A DNA stretch of 16,909 nucleotides from NCBI GenBank assembly GCA_938009115.1, contig CALLHZ010000093.1:1-16909 (forward strand), read 5' to 3'. The translations under genes and the position numbers were made by a program. Of the stretch, positions 1 to 7,128 are shown piece by piece. The stretch's first letter is position 1, and each line of letters starts with the position of its first letter. The notes below the pieces were generated by a model. It was not told the origin of the DNA and ran no database searches. It was given only the letters and a program-made list of their open reading frames with translations. The stretch comes from an uncultured Clostridia bacterium (GTDB lineage: Bacteria > Bacillota > Clostridia > Peptostreptococcales > Anaerovoracaceae).

Positions 1-441
1 CATCAGCTCTGTCTGAACTTTTCCCGCCAGACAGGCCGAAAGCGCAATAAGGCCTTTGCTGTGGCTGCGCAGAAGATCGTGATCGACCCTGGGCTTATAG
101 TAGAACCCTTCGGTGTATGCGGCGGACACTAGCTTGATCAGGTTTACGTAGCCCTCCCGGTCTTTGGCCAGAAGCACAAGGTGGCCTTGATTTTTGTCAT
201 AAGCCGCCTCCTTGTCAAATCGCGTCCTGGCTGCGGTGTATACTTCACAACCGATGATGGGCTTGATACCCGCCTTCATGGCCTTTTCGTAAAATTCCAC
301 GACGCCGAACATCACGCCGTGATCGGTGATTGCCAGCGCTTTCATGCCCAGGTCTTTGGCTTTGGCGATGGCTCTTTCGATCTGTGCGGCTCCGTCCAAA
401 AGACTGTATTCCGTATGTAAATGAAGATGGGCAAATCCCAT
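1..441 (-). CDS. dnaE: DNA polymerase III subunit alpha (DnaE), N-terminal part
   Basis: Replicative DNA polymerase III alpha subunit; only the first 147 codons, covering much of the PHP domain, are inside the window and the gene runs off the left edge. The reverse-strand reading starts MGFAHLHLHTEYSLLDGA, the canonical DnaE opening with the metal-binding His-x-His-x-His cluster (H5, H7, H9). It continues with ALAITDHGVMFGVVEF and a GIKPIIGCEVY block, both typical of DnaE PHP domains. PolC is unlikely, because PolC does not begin with PHP. The ATG at 441 is preferred over an in-frame ATG at 462: it has an AGGGAG ribosome site six bases upstream and starts right at the conserved block, whereas the upstream ATG has no ribosome site. 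The gene diverges from the 562 gene and has an extended -10 promoter-like element near 490. It is unrelated to the flagellar genes. Confidence 0.93.
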   Translation of the reverse strand, partial: MGFAHLHLHTEYSLLDGAAQIERAIAKAKDLGMKALAITDHGVMFGVVEFYEKAMKAGIKPIIGCEVYTAARTRFDKEAAYDKNQGHLVLLAKDREGYVNLIKLVSAAYTEGFYYKPRVDHDLLRSHSKGLIALSACLAGKVQTELM

Positions 442-447
442 TGAAAA

Positions 448-453
448 CTCCCT
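448..453 (-). promoter_or_regulatory. Ribosome binding site of dnaE
   Basis: AGGGAG on the minus strand, six bases before the ATG at 441. It decides for this start against the in-frame ATG at 462. Confidence 0.65.
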
Positions 454-489
454 GTCGCGCATGATTTTTACTGTTTCTTTCGAATATTT

Positions 490-518
490 ATTGTACCACA
501 GATCCTGCTGCCCTTCCA
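490..518 (-). promoter_or_regulatory. Putative sigma-A promoter for dnaE (extended -10)
   Basis: On the minus strand TGG precedes TACAAT (490-495), giving an extended -10 (TG-N-TACAAT; five of six -10 bases match). The -35 hexamer 17 bases upstream (513-518, TGGAAG) matches only three of six, as is common with extended -10 promoters. The predicted start is near 483, leaving a leader of about 40 bases before the dnaE ATG. Seen by eye, not scored. Confidence 0.5.
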
Positions 519-526
519 TTCTTTCC

Positions 527-555
527 TTGCATAATCCGGGAAGTCCGCTTAGAAT
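527..555 (+). promoter_or_regulatory. Putative sigma-A promoter for the 562-2156 gene pair
   Basis: TTGCAT (527-532), a 17-base spacer, then TAGAAT (550-555). The -10 matches five of six consensus bases and the -35 three of six. The predicted transcript start lies at about 562, the first base of the upstream ATG of the next gene. That makes the message either leaderless or begun at a later codon (see the 704-709 ribosome site). Confidence 0.45.
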
Positions 556-561
556 ACTGTC

Positions 562-1368
562 ATGAGCATTTTACATGATCCCGGCGCGAAGGCTCCGGAA
601 GCCCATCCCTCCGAGCCCCTTCGCCCAGAAAAAAGCGGCGCACCTGTCGTCCATATAGGTCCGGATGGAAAAGCAACAGTATGGAACGGCGCCATCCAAA
701 ATAAGAGGATCGGCAGCATGCTGCGTAAACTTCATGTGGCAGCAAAGCCAAGGATCGTCCTCCTTTCGGCTGTCATCGGACTATCGTTGCTGATCGTTTT
801 GCTGACCGGCTCCCGTGCTGAGCCATTCATAGGAAAGATCCTCGGAAAGGATTCGGCATGCTGCCGCAAAATCGCTACGCTTGCCGACTGCACAGAGCCC
901 GGTAATTCCTCGCAGACTTCGCTCTATATCAACGCCGAAGGCACGGTTTCTCTGGCGCTTCCGGATCGGGTATGGTCAGGAGCGGCAGCGGATCAAGAGG
1001 AAGCCAGCATGCTGTTTGTGTCAGAGGACGGGACCCTTTCGATCCTTTTGGAGACGACGGATCGCCAGGAAATGCCGATCCAGCTTCGCACGCTGCACCG
1101 GCTGACGCTGGAAAGCATGACTTCCGAACTGAATGCCCAGGCAGCCTCGCCTTCTTGTTTTTTATTCACCAGAGGAGGCAATGAAGCTTTCGAAACCTGC
1201 ATGCGGGATGAAACATACGATTACGGCATTATCACTGCTGCTTCCGCCGACCGGTTTGTTTCACTGCTGATCGCCGCGCTGCGCTCCGGTGATCAGGAAG
1301 ATACTGCATTACAGCAACAGCTGGCCGGCCTGATCCGCGCTGCGGGATCCTCTCTTTACATCGAATGA
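562..1368 (+). CDS. Hypothetical single-pass membrane protein
   Basis: I do not recognise this protein family. The open frame from 562 encodes 268 residues: a Pro-rich polar N terminus (1-52), one hydrophobic segment (about 64-83, VLLSAVIGLSLLIVLL core) preceded by Lys/Arg residues, then an extracytoplasmic-looking domain. That domain carries three clustered Cys (C100, C101, C110), two later Cys (C199, C213) and alternating beta-like and helical stretches. The basic residues before the membrane segment suggest an N-in, C-out single-pass protein or an uncleaved signal anchor. The start is uncertain. The ATG at 562 has no clear ribosome site and coincides with the predicted transcript start. 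The in-frame ATG at 718 (M53) has AGAGGA eight bases upstream and would give 216 residues starting just before the membrane segment. The last codons overlap the next gene by four bases (ATGA), implying co-translation. Confidence 0.6.
   Translation: MSILHDPGAKAPEAHPSEPLRPEKSGAPVVHIGPDGKATVWNGAIQNKRIGSMLRKLHVAAKPRIVLLSAVIGLSLLIVLLTGSRAEPFIGKILGKDSACCRKIATLADCTEPGNSSQTSLYINAEGTVSLALPDRVWSGAAADQEEASMLFVSEDGTLSILLETTDRQEMPIQLRTLHRLTLESMTSELNAQAASPSCFLFTRGGNEAFETCMRDETYDYGIITAASADRFVSLLIAALRSGDQEDTALQQQLAGLIRAAGSSLYIE
704..709 (+). promoter_or_regulatory. Candidate ribosome binding site for an internal start at 718
   Basis: AGAGGA lies eight bases before the in-frame ATG at 718. It is a better initiation context than the ATG at 562, and would trim the upstream membrane protein to 216 residues with the membrane segment close to its N terminus. 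Confidence 0.4.
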
Positions 1369-2156
1369 CTGGAGAAAGAATCGCTTTCATGAAACTGGAA
1401 AATGAATCTATCGATCTGTATCCTATCCAATTGAACCCCTCGCTGCTGAATCCTGACAGCGTACTGAAGCCCCAGGCCTATCCGGCTCTTTACTGCGAGC
1501 TGGCCGAGCAACATTTGACAGCCCATGACGCAGGAAGCGACAAGACTATGGAGTTCGGTGTGGCGTGGGTACTCATATCGCTGTCCGTCGATGTGTTCAA
1601 GCCGGCGGTCGCGCCGGGCCTGTTGCAGGCAAAAACCTGGAAATCAGGCCGGAAAGGTCCTTATTTTTTACGTGATTTTGTGTTCACCGATAAGTGCGGG
1701 GAGGTTTGCTTCCGCGGGACCTCCTACAGTGTGCTTCTCCATCTGGACACGAGGCGGATCTGCAGAGATAAAAGCATTCCCTTTTTTTCTCTTACCGCAG
1801 ATCAGGAGCCTCTGACCCTGGGTTACCCCTCGTGGAAGCACGCCTATGGACAGGGCGAGGATCTTATTGCCGGGAAACTGGAACGACGGGCGCTTCGTAA
1901 TGTTGAAAACAGCTTTCTGGACCTTTTGGGCCACGTGAACAACACCCGCTATGCAGAGTTTGTGTATGACGCCATGACGGATAACGAGATCCTGAAACTC
2001 AAAGAACTGTCCCGGATGGAAATTTACTTTGCTTCGGAATTGAGACGGGGCGAATCCTTCGATATTGCCGCATGCCGTGACGAGAACAGACTGTTTTTCA
2101 GGGGACGCAAGTGCAACGGCGGAGAAACTTCGTTTGATCTGGTGCTGTATCTGTAA
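1365..2156 (+). CDS. Acyl-ACP thioesterase family protein (FatA/FatB-like double hotdog)
   Basis: Members of this family release fatty acids from acyl carrier protein in the cytoplasm. The 263-residue length fits the bacterial form with two hotdog folds. The first half shows the family pattern FGVAWVL (64-70), a TW pair (91-92) and YFLRDF (100-105). The second half has the active-site region LDLLGHVNNTRYAEF (185-199). There D186, H190 and the N192-N193 pair are kept, and E225 fits the conserved Glu about 35 residues after the His. The Asn expected two residues before the His is Leu (L188), so activity is uncertain. The start overlaps the previous stop by four bases (ATGA) without a ribosome site of its own, consistent with translational coupling; an in-frame ATG at 1389 is an alternative. 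The gene converges on cheW across a shared terminator. Substrate and reason for pairing with the membrane protein are unknown. Confidence 0.8.
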   Translation: MTGERIAFMKLENESIDLYPIQLNPSLLNPDSVLKPQAYPALYCELAEQHLTAHDAGSDKTMEFGVAWVLISLSVDVFKPAVAPGLLQAKTWKSGRKGPYFLRDFVFTDKCGEVCFRGTSYSVLLHLDTRRICRDKSIPFFSLTADQEPLTLGYPSWKHAYGQGEDLIAGKLERRALRNVENSFLDLLGHVNNTRYAEFVYDAMTDNEILKLKELSRMEIYFASELRRGESFDIAACRDENRLFFRGRKCNGGETSFDLVLYL

Positions 2157-2191
2157 TCAGCCGGCGTGTGTCGCATGCGGTCTGATCAATA

Positions 2192-2229
2192 AAAAGCCCC
2201 TTGCCGTCCATGGACGGCAAGGGGCTTTT
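2192..2229. terminator. Bidirectional intrinsic terminator (38-bp perfect palindrome)
   Basis: Two perfectly complementary 19-base arms meet at 2210/2211 (arm AAAAGCCCCTTGCCGTCCA). The run of T after the GC-rich stem is present on both strands: TTTTCTTC on plus, TTTTTATT on minus. It sits between the thioesterase stop (2156, plus) and the cheW stop (2235, minus), so it can end both convergent transcripts. Confidence 0.92.
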
Positions 2230-2234
2230 CTTCG

Positions 2235-2726
2235 TTACAGAGACTCCAGAGAGGCGATCTCGTCGGCCATCAGCAGTTTTTCACAATCCAGCAGGAGCTG
2301 TACCGTTCCTTCGGCCTTGCCGATGCCTTTGATATATCTGTTATCGAAACTGGCCCGGGCATCGGGCGGCGGGGCGATATCCTCATCAGGAATATTCATC
2401 ACTTCGTTGACATTGTCCACGATCAGACCAATGGGGATCTGATTGATGTCGACAACAACGATGCAGGTCCTGTCGTCGTAGGGTACCGCCTCTTTCTTGA
2501 ATTTGAGACGAACGTCGATCACGGGGATCACTTTCCCCCTCAGATTGATGATGCCTTTCACGTATCCGGGGACCTCCGGGATTTCCGTGATCGCCTGGAT
2601 GCCGATGATTTCAGTCACATGCCGTATCTCGATCCCGAAGATCTCCTGGCCCAAAGCAAAAGTGAGGTATTTTCCATGTTGCGTATCTTCTTCTATGATT
2701 TTTTCCACGTCCACGATTTCAGTCAT
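2235..2726 (-). CDS. cheW: Chemotaxis coupling protein CheW
   Basis: Scaffold protein that links CheA kinase to chemoreceptor signalling tips at the inner face of the membrane. The 163 residues cover a full CheW domain. It opens with KYLTFALGQEIFGIEIRHV (about 19-37), followed by ITEIPEVPGYVKGIINLRGK, the signature CheW block with the Arg that contacts the receptor. Then come VIPVIDVRLKF and GLIVDNVNEVM, and a C-terminal RYIKGIG segment. There is no kinase or receiver domain, so it is neither CheA nor CheV. The start is well supported by AAGGAGGT six bases before the ATG. The gene lies 92 bp after the MCP stop and has its own sigma-28-like element, so it may be transcribed both with and without the MCP. 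Confidence 0.95.
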   Translation of the reverse strand: MTEIVDVEKIIEEDTQHGKYLTFALGQEIFGIEIRHVTEIIGIQAITEIPEVPGYVKGIINLRGKVIPVIDVRLKFKKEAVPYDDRTCIVVVDINQIPIGLIVDNVNEVMNIPDEDIAPPPDARASFDNRYIKGIGKAEGTVQLLLDCEKLLMADEIASLESL

Positions 2727-2786
2727 TGTATGACCTCCTTTCTGTTCTGTGAGCCGATTGCAGGGGCTTTCACACCTTCTATAAGT

Positions 2787-2813
2787 TTATCGTCAAAAGG
2801 TCCCATTACTTGA
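2787..2813 (-). promoter_or_regulatory. Putative sigma-28 (FliA/SigD) promoter of cheW
   Basis: On the minus strand TCAA (2810-2813), a 15-base spacer, then GACGATAA (2787-2794). The reference pattern is TAAA-N15-GCCGATAT: three of four -35 bases and six of eight -10 bases match. It lies between the MCP stop and the cheW ribosome site, with a predicted leader of about 50 bases. It is weaker than the perfect site upstream of the MCP. Confidence 0.55.
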
Positions 2814-2818
2814 GTATC

Positions 2819-5800
2819 TCAGTATTTGTCGGAACCGCCCCCGTCCAGAACGATCCGGCTTCTTCCCGGGGCCTGGACTCGCTCAGCGCTGCGGCTTTGG
2901 GAAGGAAGGGCTTTGCGTTCGGCATCGGGCAGCATTCCTGAGGTCTTCTTCAGCTTGAACCGTCCGACCTGTTCCTTCAGAAGCTCTGCCTGACTGGAAA
3001 GCTCTTCACTGGCGGCGGCGCTCTCCTCTGCTGTGGCCGAATTATTCTGCACGACCTGAGAAACCTGCTCAATGCCCATGTTGACCTGCGCGATGCCGGA
3101 GGCCTGCTCGTTGGACGACGATGCGATGCTTGCCACCAGCTCCGCTGACTTTTCGATGCCTGCGGCAATGTCGTTCAGCGCCGCGGCCGTATCGTTGGCC
3201 AGCCTGGTCCCCATTTCCACCTTGGAGATCGAACCCTCGATCAGCGCGGTGGTCTCCTTTGCCGCGTCGGCACTTCGGGCCGCAAGATTACGGACCTCTT
3301 CGGCCACGACGGCAAATCCTTTGCCGTGCTGTCCTGCCCGGGCAGCCTCCACCGCAGCGTTCAGGGCCAGTATGTTCGTCTGGAACGCGATATCGTCGAT
3401 GACCTTGATGATTTTGGAAATGTTTGCAGAAGATTCATTGATCTCTGCCATAGAGGACAGCATGCCTTTCATCTGGGCATTCCCTCGTATTCCATTCTCG
3501 CGGGCCGCATTGGACAACTCATTGGCCTGATTGGCATTGACCGCATTCTGCTTGGTCTGATTGGCGATCTCCGTGACGGAAGCCGTGAGCTCCTCTACTG
3601 TGCTGGCTTGCTCAGTGGATCCCTGGGAAAGATTCTGACTGGCATCGGATACCTGTCTTGCGCCCAGCGCCACCTGCTCGGCGGCTTGATAGATTTCATC
3701 CAGTGTCTGGGACAAAGAGATGCTGATGCTGTTCAGTGAATTTTTGATCTCTACAAAATCTCCCTTGTATTCTGCGGTAATGCTCTGATCAAAGTCTCCT
3801 TCGCCCATGGCCGAAAGTACCTGGGAGATCTCCTCCACATAGTTCCGCAGGTTGGCGATGGTCTCATTCAGCGCCTTCTTGATTTCAGCATGATCCCCTT
3901 TATAGTTGCCCTCCATCTTCAGCTGGAGATTCCCCTGGGCGATTTCCTGGAGTACTGCCGACGCTTCCCGGATCGGAGCGACCACAGCTTCCAAGGTTTC
4001 GTTGATCCCCCTCACGACCTGGGCATACTCGCCCCGGAATTTGTCCGTGTTGCCTCTTGCGGCCAAATTGCCATTGACTGCATTTTCCGAAAGGATTCGC
4101 GTTTCCTCCACCAGGTCTTTGATCGTCTCGATGGTCAGTATAACAGTAGGCATAAGCCGGTCTGCTTCGCACCGTTTTCCGATTTCCTTCAAGCTCTGCA
4201 AGTCCTGGAAATCTCCCGCCGCAATATTGCTCAGGATGCTGACCGTGTGATTGACACGTGTGCCCACCTGATTGATGGAGTTGCCGATCTCTGCGAAGAT
4301 TCCCTGGTACGAACCATTGACTGTGGCGGCATAATCATTCAACGCCATCCGGGCCAGAACATCTCTTCCTTCCTCAAGTCCGCTCAAGCCTTCGATGCAG
4401 CTGTTGATATTTTCCTTGATTTTATCAAAATCTCCGTTGTAGACTTCCGTGATCACTTCAGGGATCTGCCCTTTACCGATCTCATTGATGTAACGGGCGG
4501 TCGTCTGCAACGGCTCAATGATGGCATCGAGCGTAGCATTGACACCCTGAACGATCCGGGCAAAGTCTCCGCTGTGTCTGCTGCTGTCTGCTCTCGTGGT
4601 CAGGCGGCCTTCGATGGCGCTGGCGGAAAGGTATTCCATATCCGATACCAGATCGTTTACAGCGCCGATGCAGGTATTGACATTATTTTTGATTTCCTCA
4701 AATTCACCGTTCAGTTGCTCGGTGATAACGGGCGGTATGTCGCCCTTGCTGATCCTGTCCATATAATTTGCAGCAACTTTCAGCGGCCCGACCACAGCGT
4801 CCAGCGTTGCATTGAATCCTGCGATGATGTCGTGGAATCCCCCTTCGAACTGGGATGCATTCCCCCGGCTGTCCAGTGCCCCTTCCACGGCAGCTTGTGA
4901 CAGCATTCTGGATTCTTTCACAAGATTCTGGAGGATCTCGATCACGGCCGTCATGCTCAGGGACATGACATCCTTTTCCGAACGGGCTTCGATTTCAATG
5001 GCAAGATTGCCTGATGCGATTTGCCGGGCGATCTCCGCCTGCCCCTTGACATTGCCTGCCATATCGATAAATCCGCGCCCCAGCAGGCCGACCTCATCAT
5101 TGCGAAGCAGAAGCTTTTGGTCGATATCCACATCGGTGTCACCCAGCAGCAGCAGATTAAACTTGGCTGCGATCTGCCGAAGTGGTGCGCCGATGTCCCG
5201 TTTCACATAGATGCTGGAAGCAAGAAAGAGAATTGCGCTTGTGGCCAGCATCATAAACGCCATCACGGGAATGAGCTGATTGATTTTGTCAAACTGCTCG
5301 TTGGCGCTGATATCTGTTCCCACGATCCCCACAACGGTTCCGGAGGAATCACGGATCGGCGCAAAGCCCGATACCAAAAGACCATATCCGGGGCCATAAT
5401 CCTGAGGCTCTGAATAGCGCGATTGTCCATCTGCAAACACCAGGGCTGCGTTTTCAGGGAAGATATCCTTGGGGTCTGTATAGCCCAAATATCCAGTGAC
5501 TGTTTGATCCTCGCCTTCCAGATAACCCGAGATGATATATTTGTAATTTGCCTCGTCATCGGTCAACGCATACAAATAGGATGCTGCGTTCCGGGTTTTG
5601 GCGTCGCTCATGATGGATTTCAGGGATGCATAATATCCATCCTCCGGCGCCCCTTTGTCATAAAGGACAAAACGGTCCCCGTCGATGCCTGCCGCCACAG
5701 ATTCTGCGATGGCCATGGCTTTTTCCCCGGTCAGCGCCAATGCGTTGTTCCTGTAGCTGAAGTAACAGAAAATTCCGATGGACAGCGTGCTGATCAAAAT

Positions 5801-5866
5801 GCAAAAAATCAGTATCAGCGAGATCTTTGATCCGATGGAGCCTTCCTTGGCCTTGCTTTGGTTCAT
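2819..5866 (-). CDS. Methyl-accepting chemotaxis protein with extended poly-HAMP region
   Basis: Transmembrane chemoreceptor of 1015 residues, much longer than the usual 550-670. Order of parts: membrane segment about 14-36; extracytoplasmic sensor about 37-198, of Cache-like appearance (ASYLYALTDDE, then GYTDPKDIF and PIRDSSGTVVGIVGTDIS); second membrane segment about 199-220; a long cytoplasmic stack of HAMP-like units about 221-715; and the signalling domain about 735-975. The signalling tip is intact (IDDIAFQTNILALNAAVEAA near 823-842, then AGQHGKGFAVVAEEVRNLA). The HAMP stack shows a repeated G-[DE]-[FYH]-x2-[IV]-x3-[IVFL]-N pattern at least eight times. The C terminus has no CheR-binding pentapeptide of the NWETF kind; it ends GGSDKY. 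The ATG has AGGAGG just upstream. Transcription is probably from its own sigma-28 promoter at 5951-5977. The ligand cannot be told from sequence. Confidence 0.94.
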   Translation of the reverse strand: MNQSKAKEGSIGSKISLILIFCILISTLSIGIFCYFSYRNNALALTGEKAMAIAESVAAGIDGDRFVLYDKGAPEDGYYASLKSIMSDAKTRNAASYLYALTDDEANYKYIISGYLEGEDQTVTGYLGYTDPKDIFPENAALVFADGQSRYSEPQDYGPGYGLLVSGFAPIRDSSGTVVGIVGTDISANEQFDKINQLIPVMAFMMLATSAILFLASSIYVKRDIGAPLRQIAAKFNLLLLGDTDVDIDQKLLLRNDEVGLLGRGFIDMAGNVKGQAEIARQIASGNLAIEIEARSEKDVMSLSMTAVIEILQNLVKESRMLSQAAVEGALDSRGNASQFEGGFHDIIAGFNATLDAVVGPLKVAANYMDRISKGDIPPVITEQLNGEFEEIKNNVNTCIGAVNDLVSDMEYLSASAIEGRLTTRADSSRHSGDFARIVQGVNATLDAIIEPLQTTARYINEIGKGQIPEVITEVYNGDFDKIKENINSCIEGLSGLEEGRDVLARMALNDYAATVNGSYQGIFAEIGNSINQVGTRVNHTVSILSNIAAGDFQDLQSLKEIGKRCEADRLMPTVILTIETIKDLVEETRILSENAVNGNLAARGNTDKFRGEYAQVVRGINETLEAVVAPIREASAVLQEIAQGNLQLKMEGNYKGDHAEIKKALNETIANLRNYVEEISQVLSAMGEGDFDQSITAEYKGDFVEIKNSLNSISISLSQTLDEIYQAAEQVALGARQVSDASQNLSQGSTEQASTVEELTASVTEIANQTKQNAVNANQANELSNAARENGIRGNAQMKGMLSSMAEINESSANISKIIKVIDDIAFQTNILALNAAVEAARAGQHGKGFAVVAEEVRNLAARSADAAKETTALIEGSISKVEMGTRLANDTAAALNDIAAGIEKSAELVASIASSSNEQASGIAQVNMGIEQVSQVVQNNSATAEESAAASEELSSQAELLKEQVGRFKLKKTSGMLPDAERKALPSQSRSAERVQAPGRSRIVLDGGGSDKY

Positions 5867-5950
5867 TTCTTCCCTCCTGCAGTGTTAGCTTGCCTTGATA
5901 AAAAGTATTAATTTACAGCGATTGCGCGGTTGTATTTCTGATCAAAGAGT

Positions 5951-5977
5951 ATATCGGCAGAGCCGATGAGAACTTTA
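5951..5977 (-). promoter_or_regulatory. Sigma-28 (FliA/SigD) promoter of the MCP gene
   Basis: On the minus strand TAAA (5974-5977), exactly 15 bases, then GCCGATAT (5951-5958). This is a perfect match to the Bacillus/Clostridium sigma-D consensus. The predicted start is near 5944, about 78 bases before the ATG at 5866. It lies just downstream of the cheB terminator, as expected for a separate late flagellar transcript driven by the FliA encoded at 12516-13283. Confidence 0.85.
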
Positions 5978-5987
5978 CGGTGTCATG

Positions 5988-6027
5988 AAAAATTCCTCTC
6001 AATTGGCAAGGCCAAAAGAGAGGAATT
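5988..6027 (-). terminator. Intrinsic terminator of the flagellar/che operon
   Basis: On the minus strand a 10-bp outer stem (AATTCCTCTC with GAGAGGAATT) encloses a UU/UU internal mismatch and a second 5-bp stem (TTGGC with GCCAA) closed by a CTT loop, followed by a T run. It begins 28 bases after the cheB stop and ends the long upstream operon before the MCP promoter. On the plus strand no T run follows, so it is one-directional. Confidence 0.88.
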
Positions 6028-6054
6028 GGCTCGAATCAAACAGATCCTGCCGGA

Positions 6055-7095
6055 TTATGCCTTTTGAGTCAAATACGCGCAAAGCTCCTGTGGGATCTGC
6101 TCCAGAGAAACCTGTTTTGTGACCGCCCCGATCGAGCAGGCAACTTTCGGCATGCCGTATACAACACAGGACCTTTCATCCTGGCCGATCGTGAAGGCCC
6201 CGCTGTTCCTCATGCTGAGAAGTCCCTTGGCGCCATCGCTGCCCATGCCTGTCAGCAGGATGCCGACAGCTTTTTCCCTTGCTTTCTCTGCGACAGACTC
6301 AAACAGAACGTCCACGGAAGGACAATGTCCGCTTACTTTATCACCTTTTTTACAGCTGACACTATAGCCGCTTTCAGTCTTTGTGAGCTTCATGTGATAC
6401 TCGCCGGGCGCGATGAGAACAGTCCCCGGTCTGACCGGATCGCCGTCCTCCGCCTCTTTCACCTCAAGCTTCGCCGTACGATTCAACCGCTCTGCGTAAA
6501 GGCGGGTAAACACCGGCGGCATGTGCTGAACGATGAGGATCCCCGGCATTTCCCGGGGCAGCGCATTCATGATGCTGGCGATGGCTTCCGTGCCGCCGGT
6601 GGATGCGCCGATGGCAATGATGGTTTCGCTGCTGACAGCTTTCCTTCCGGGGCTGACGGAGAGTCTTTCTTCCGGGGCATAATTTTTTTTGTGATAGGCC
6701 ACTTTTGCCGTAGAAGCGATCTTGATTTTTACGATGAGTTCATTGATGAACGGCTCCAGGAGCTGCCGGCTTTTTGGCTTGGCGATAAAATCCACTGCGC
6801 CCGCGCTCAAAGCATCGAACACATTCTGCTCCGATGCGCTCATCACCACCACAGGCAGGGGATATTGCGGCATCAACTTCTTCAAGAATGAGATCCCGTC
6901 CATTTTAGGCATCTCCACATCCAGAGCGATCACATCGGGCTCATATTCAAGGATCCTGTCTTTCGCTTCGTAAGGATCCCCTGCCTGCCCGACGACTTCG
7001 ATCCCGAAGTCCTTGGACAGTTCCGCGACCAGCGTCTCCCTGAACAGAAACGAATCATCCACGATCAGCACTCTGACCTTTTTTCTTATACTCAA
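6055..7095 (-). CDS. cheB: Chemotaxis response regulator protein-glutamate methylesterase/deamidase CheB
   Basis: Cytoplasmic enzyme that removes methyl groups from chemoreceptor glutamates (and can deamidate glutamines) when phosphorylated by CheA. The 346 residues match the usual length. The receiver domain spans about 7-125, with the acidic pair D13-D14, phospho-acceptor D59 (DVIALDVEMP) and K107 (FIAKPK). A linker follows to about 155, then the esterase domain with catalytic S165 (AIGASTGG), H191 (VQHMPP) and D287 (GMGSDGA). The start is a TTG at 7095 with AGGAGG eight bases upstream; no ATG is available in a suitable place. It is the last gene of the long operon, 33 bp after cheD and followed by a strong terminator. 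Confidence 0.96.
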   Translation of the reverse strand: MSIRKKVRVLIVDDSFLFRETLVAELSKDFGIEVVGQAGDPYEAKDRILEYEPDVIALDVEMPKMDGISFLKKLMPQYPLPVVVMSASEQNVFDALSAGAVDFIAKPKSRQLLEPFINELIVKIKIASTAKVAYHKKNYAPEERLSVSPGRKAVSSETIIAIGASTGGTEAIASIMNALPREMPGILIVQHMPPVFTRLYAERLNRTAKLEVKEAEDGDPVRPGTVLIAPGEYHMKLTKTESGYSVSCKKGDKVSGHCPSVDVLFESVAEKAREKAVGILLTGMGSDGAKGLLSMRNSGAFTIGQDERSCVVYGMPKVACSIGAVTKQVSLEQIPQELCAYLTQKA

Positions 7096-7103
7096 TATAG
7101 TAT

Positions 7104-7109
7104 CCTCCT
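7104..7109 (-). promoter_or_regulatory. Ribosome binding site supporting the TTG start of cheB
   Basis: AGGAGG on the minus strand with an eight-base spacer to TTG at 7095. This is what selects the non-ATG start. Confidence 0.8.
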
Positions 7110-7128
7110 CGTGACGGCGGCCGGCGGG

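Noticed and set aside
442..561. A small RNA or riboswitch in the dnaE-divergent spacer
   Set aside because: The 120 bp are accounted for by two divergent promoter-like elements and a ribosome site; no convincing hairpin with a T run was seen.
2775..2800. Sigma-A promoter TTGACG with TATAGA upstream of cheW
   Set aside because: The two hexamers are only seven bases apart, far from the needed 16-18; the same stretch fits sigma-28 better.
3890..4900. 336-codon plus-strand frame within the MCP gene
   Set aside because: Antisense to the HAMP-like repeats of the receptor; its own apparent repetition only mirrors those repeats.
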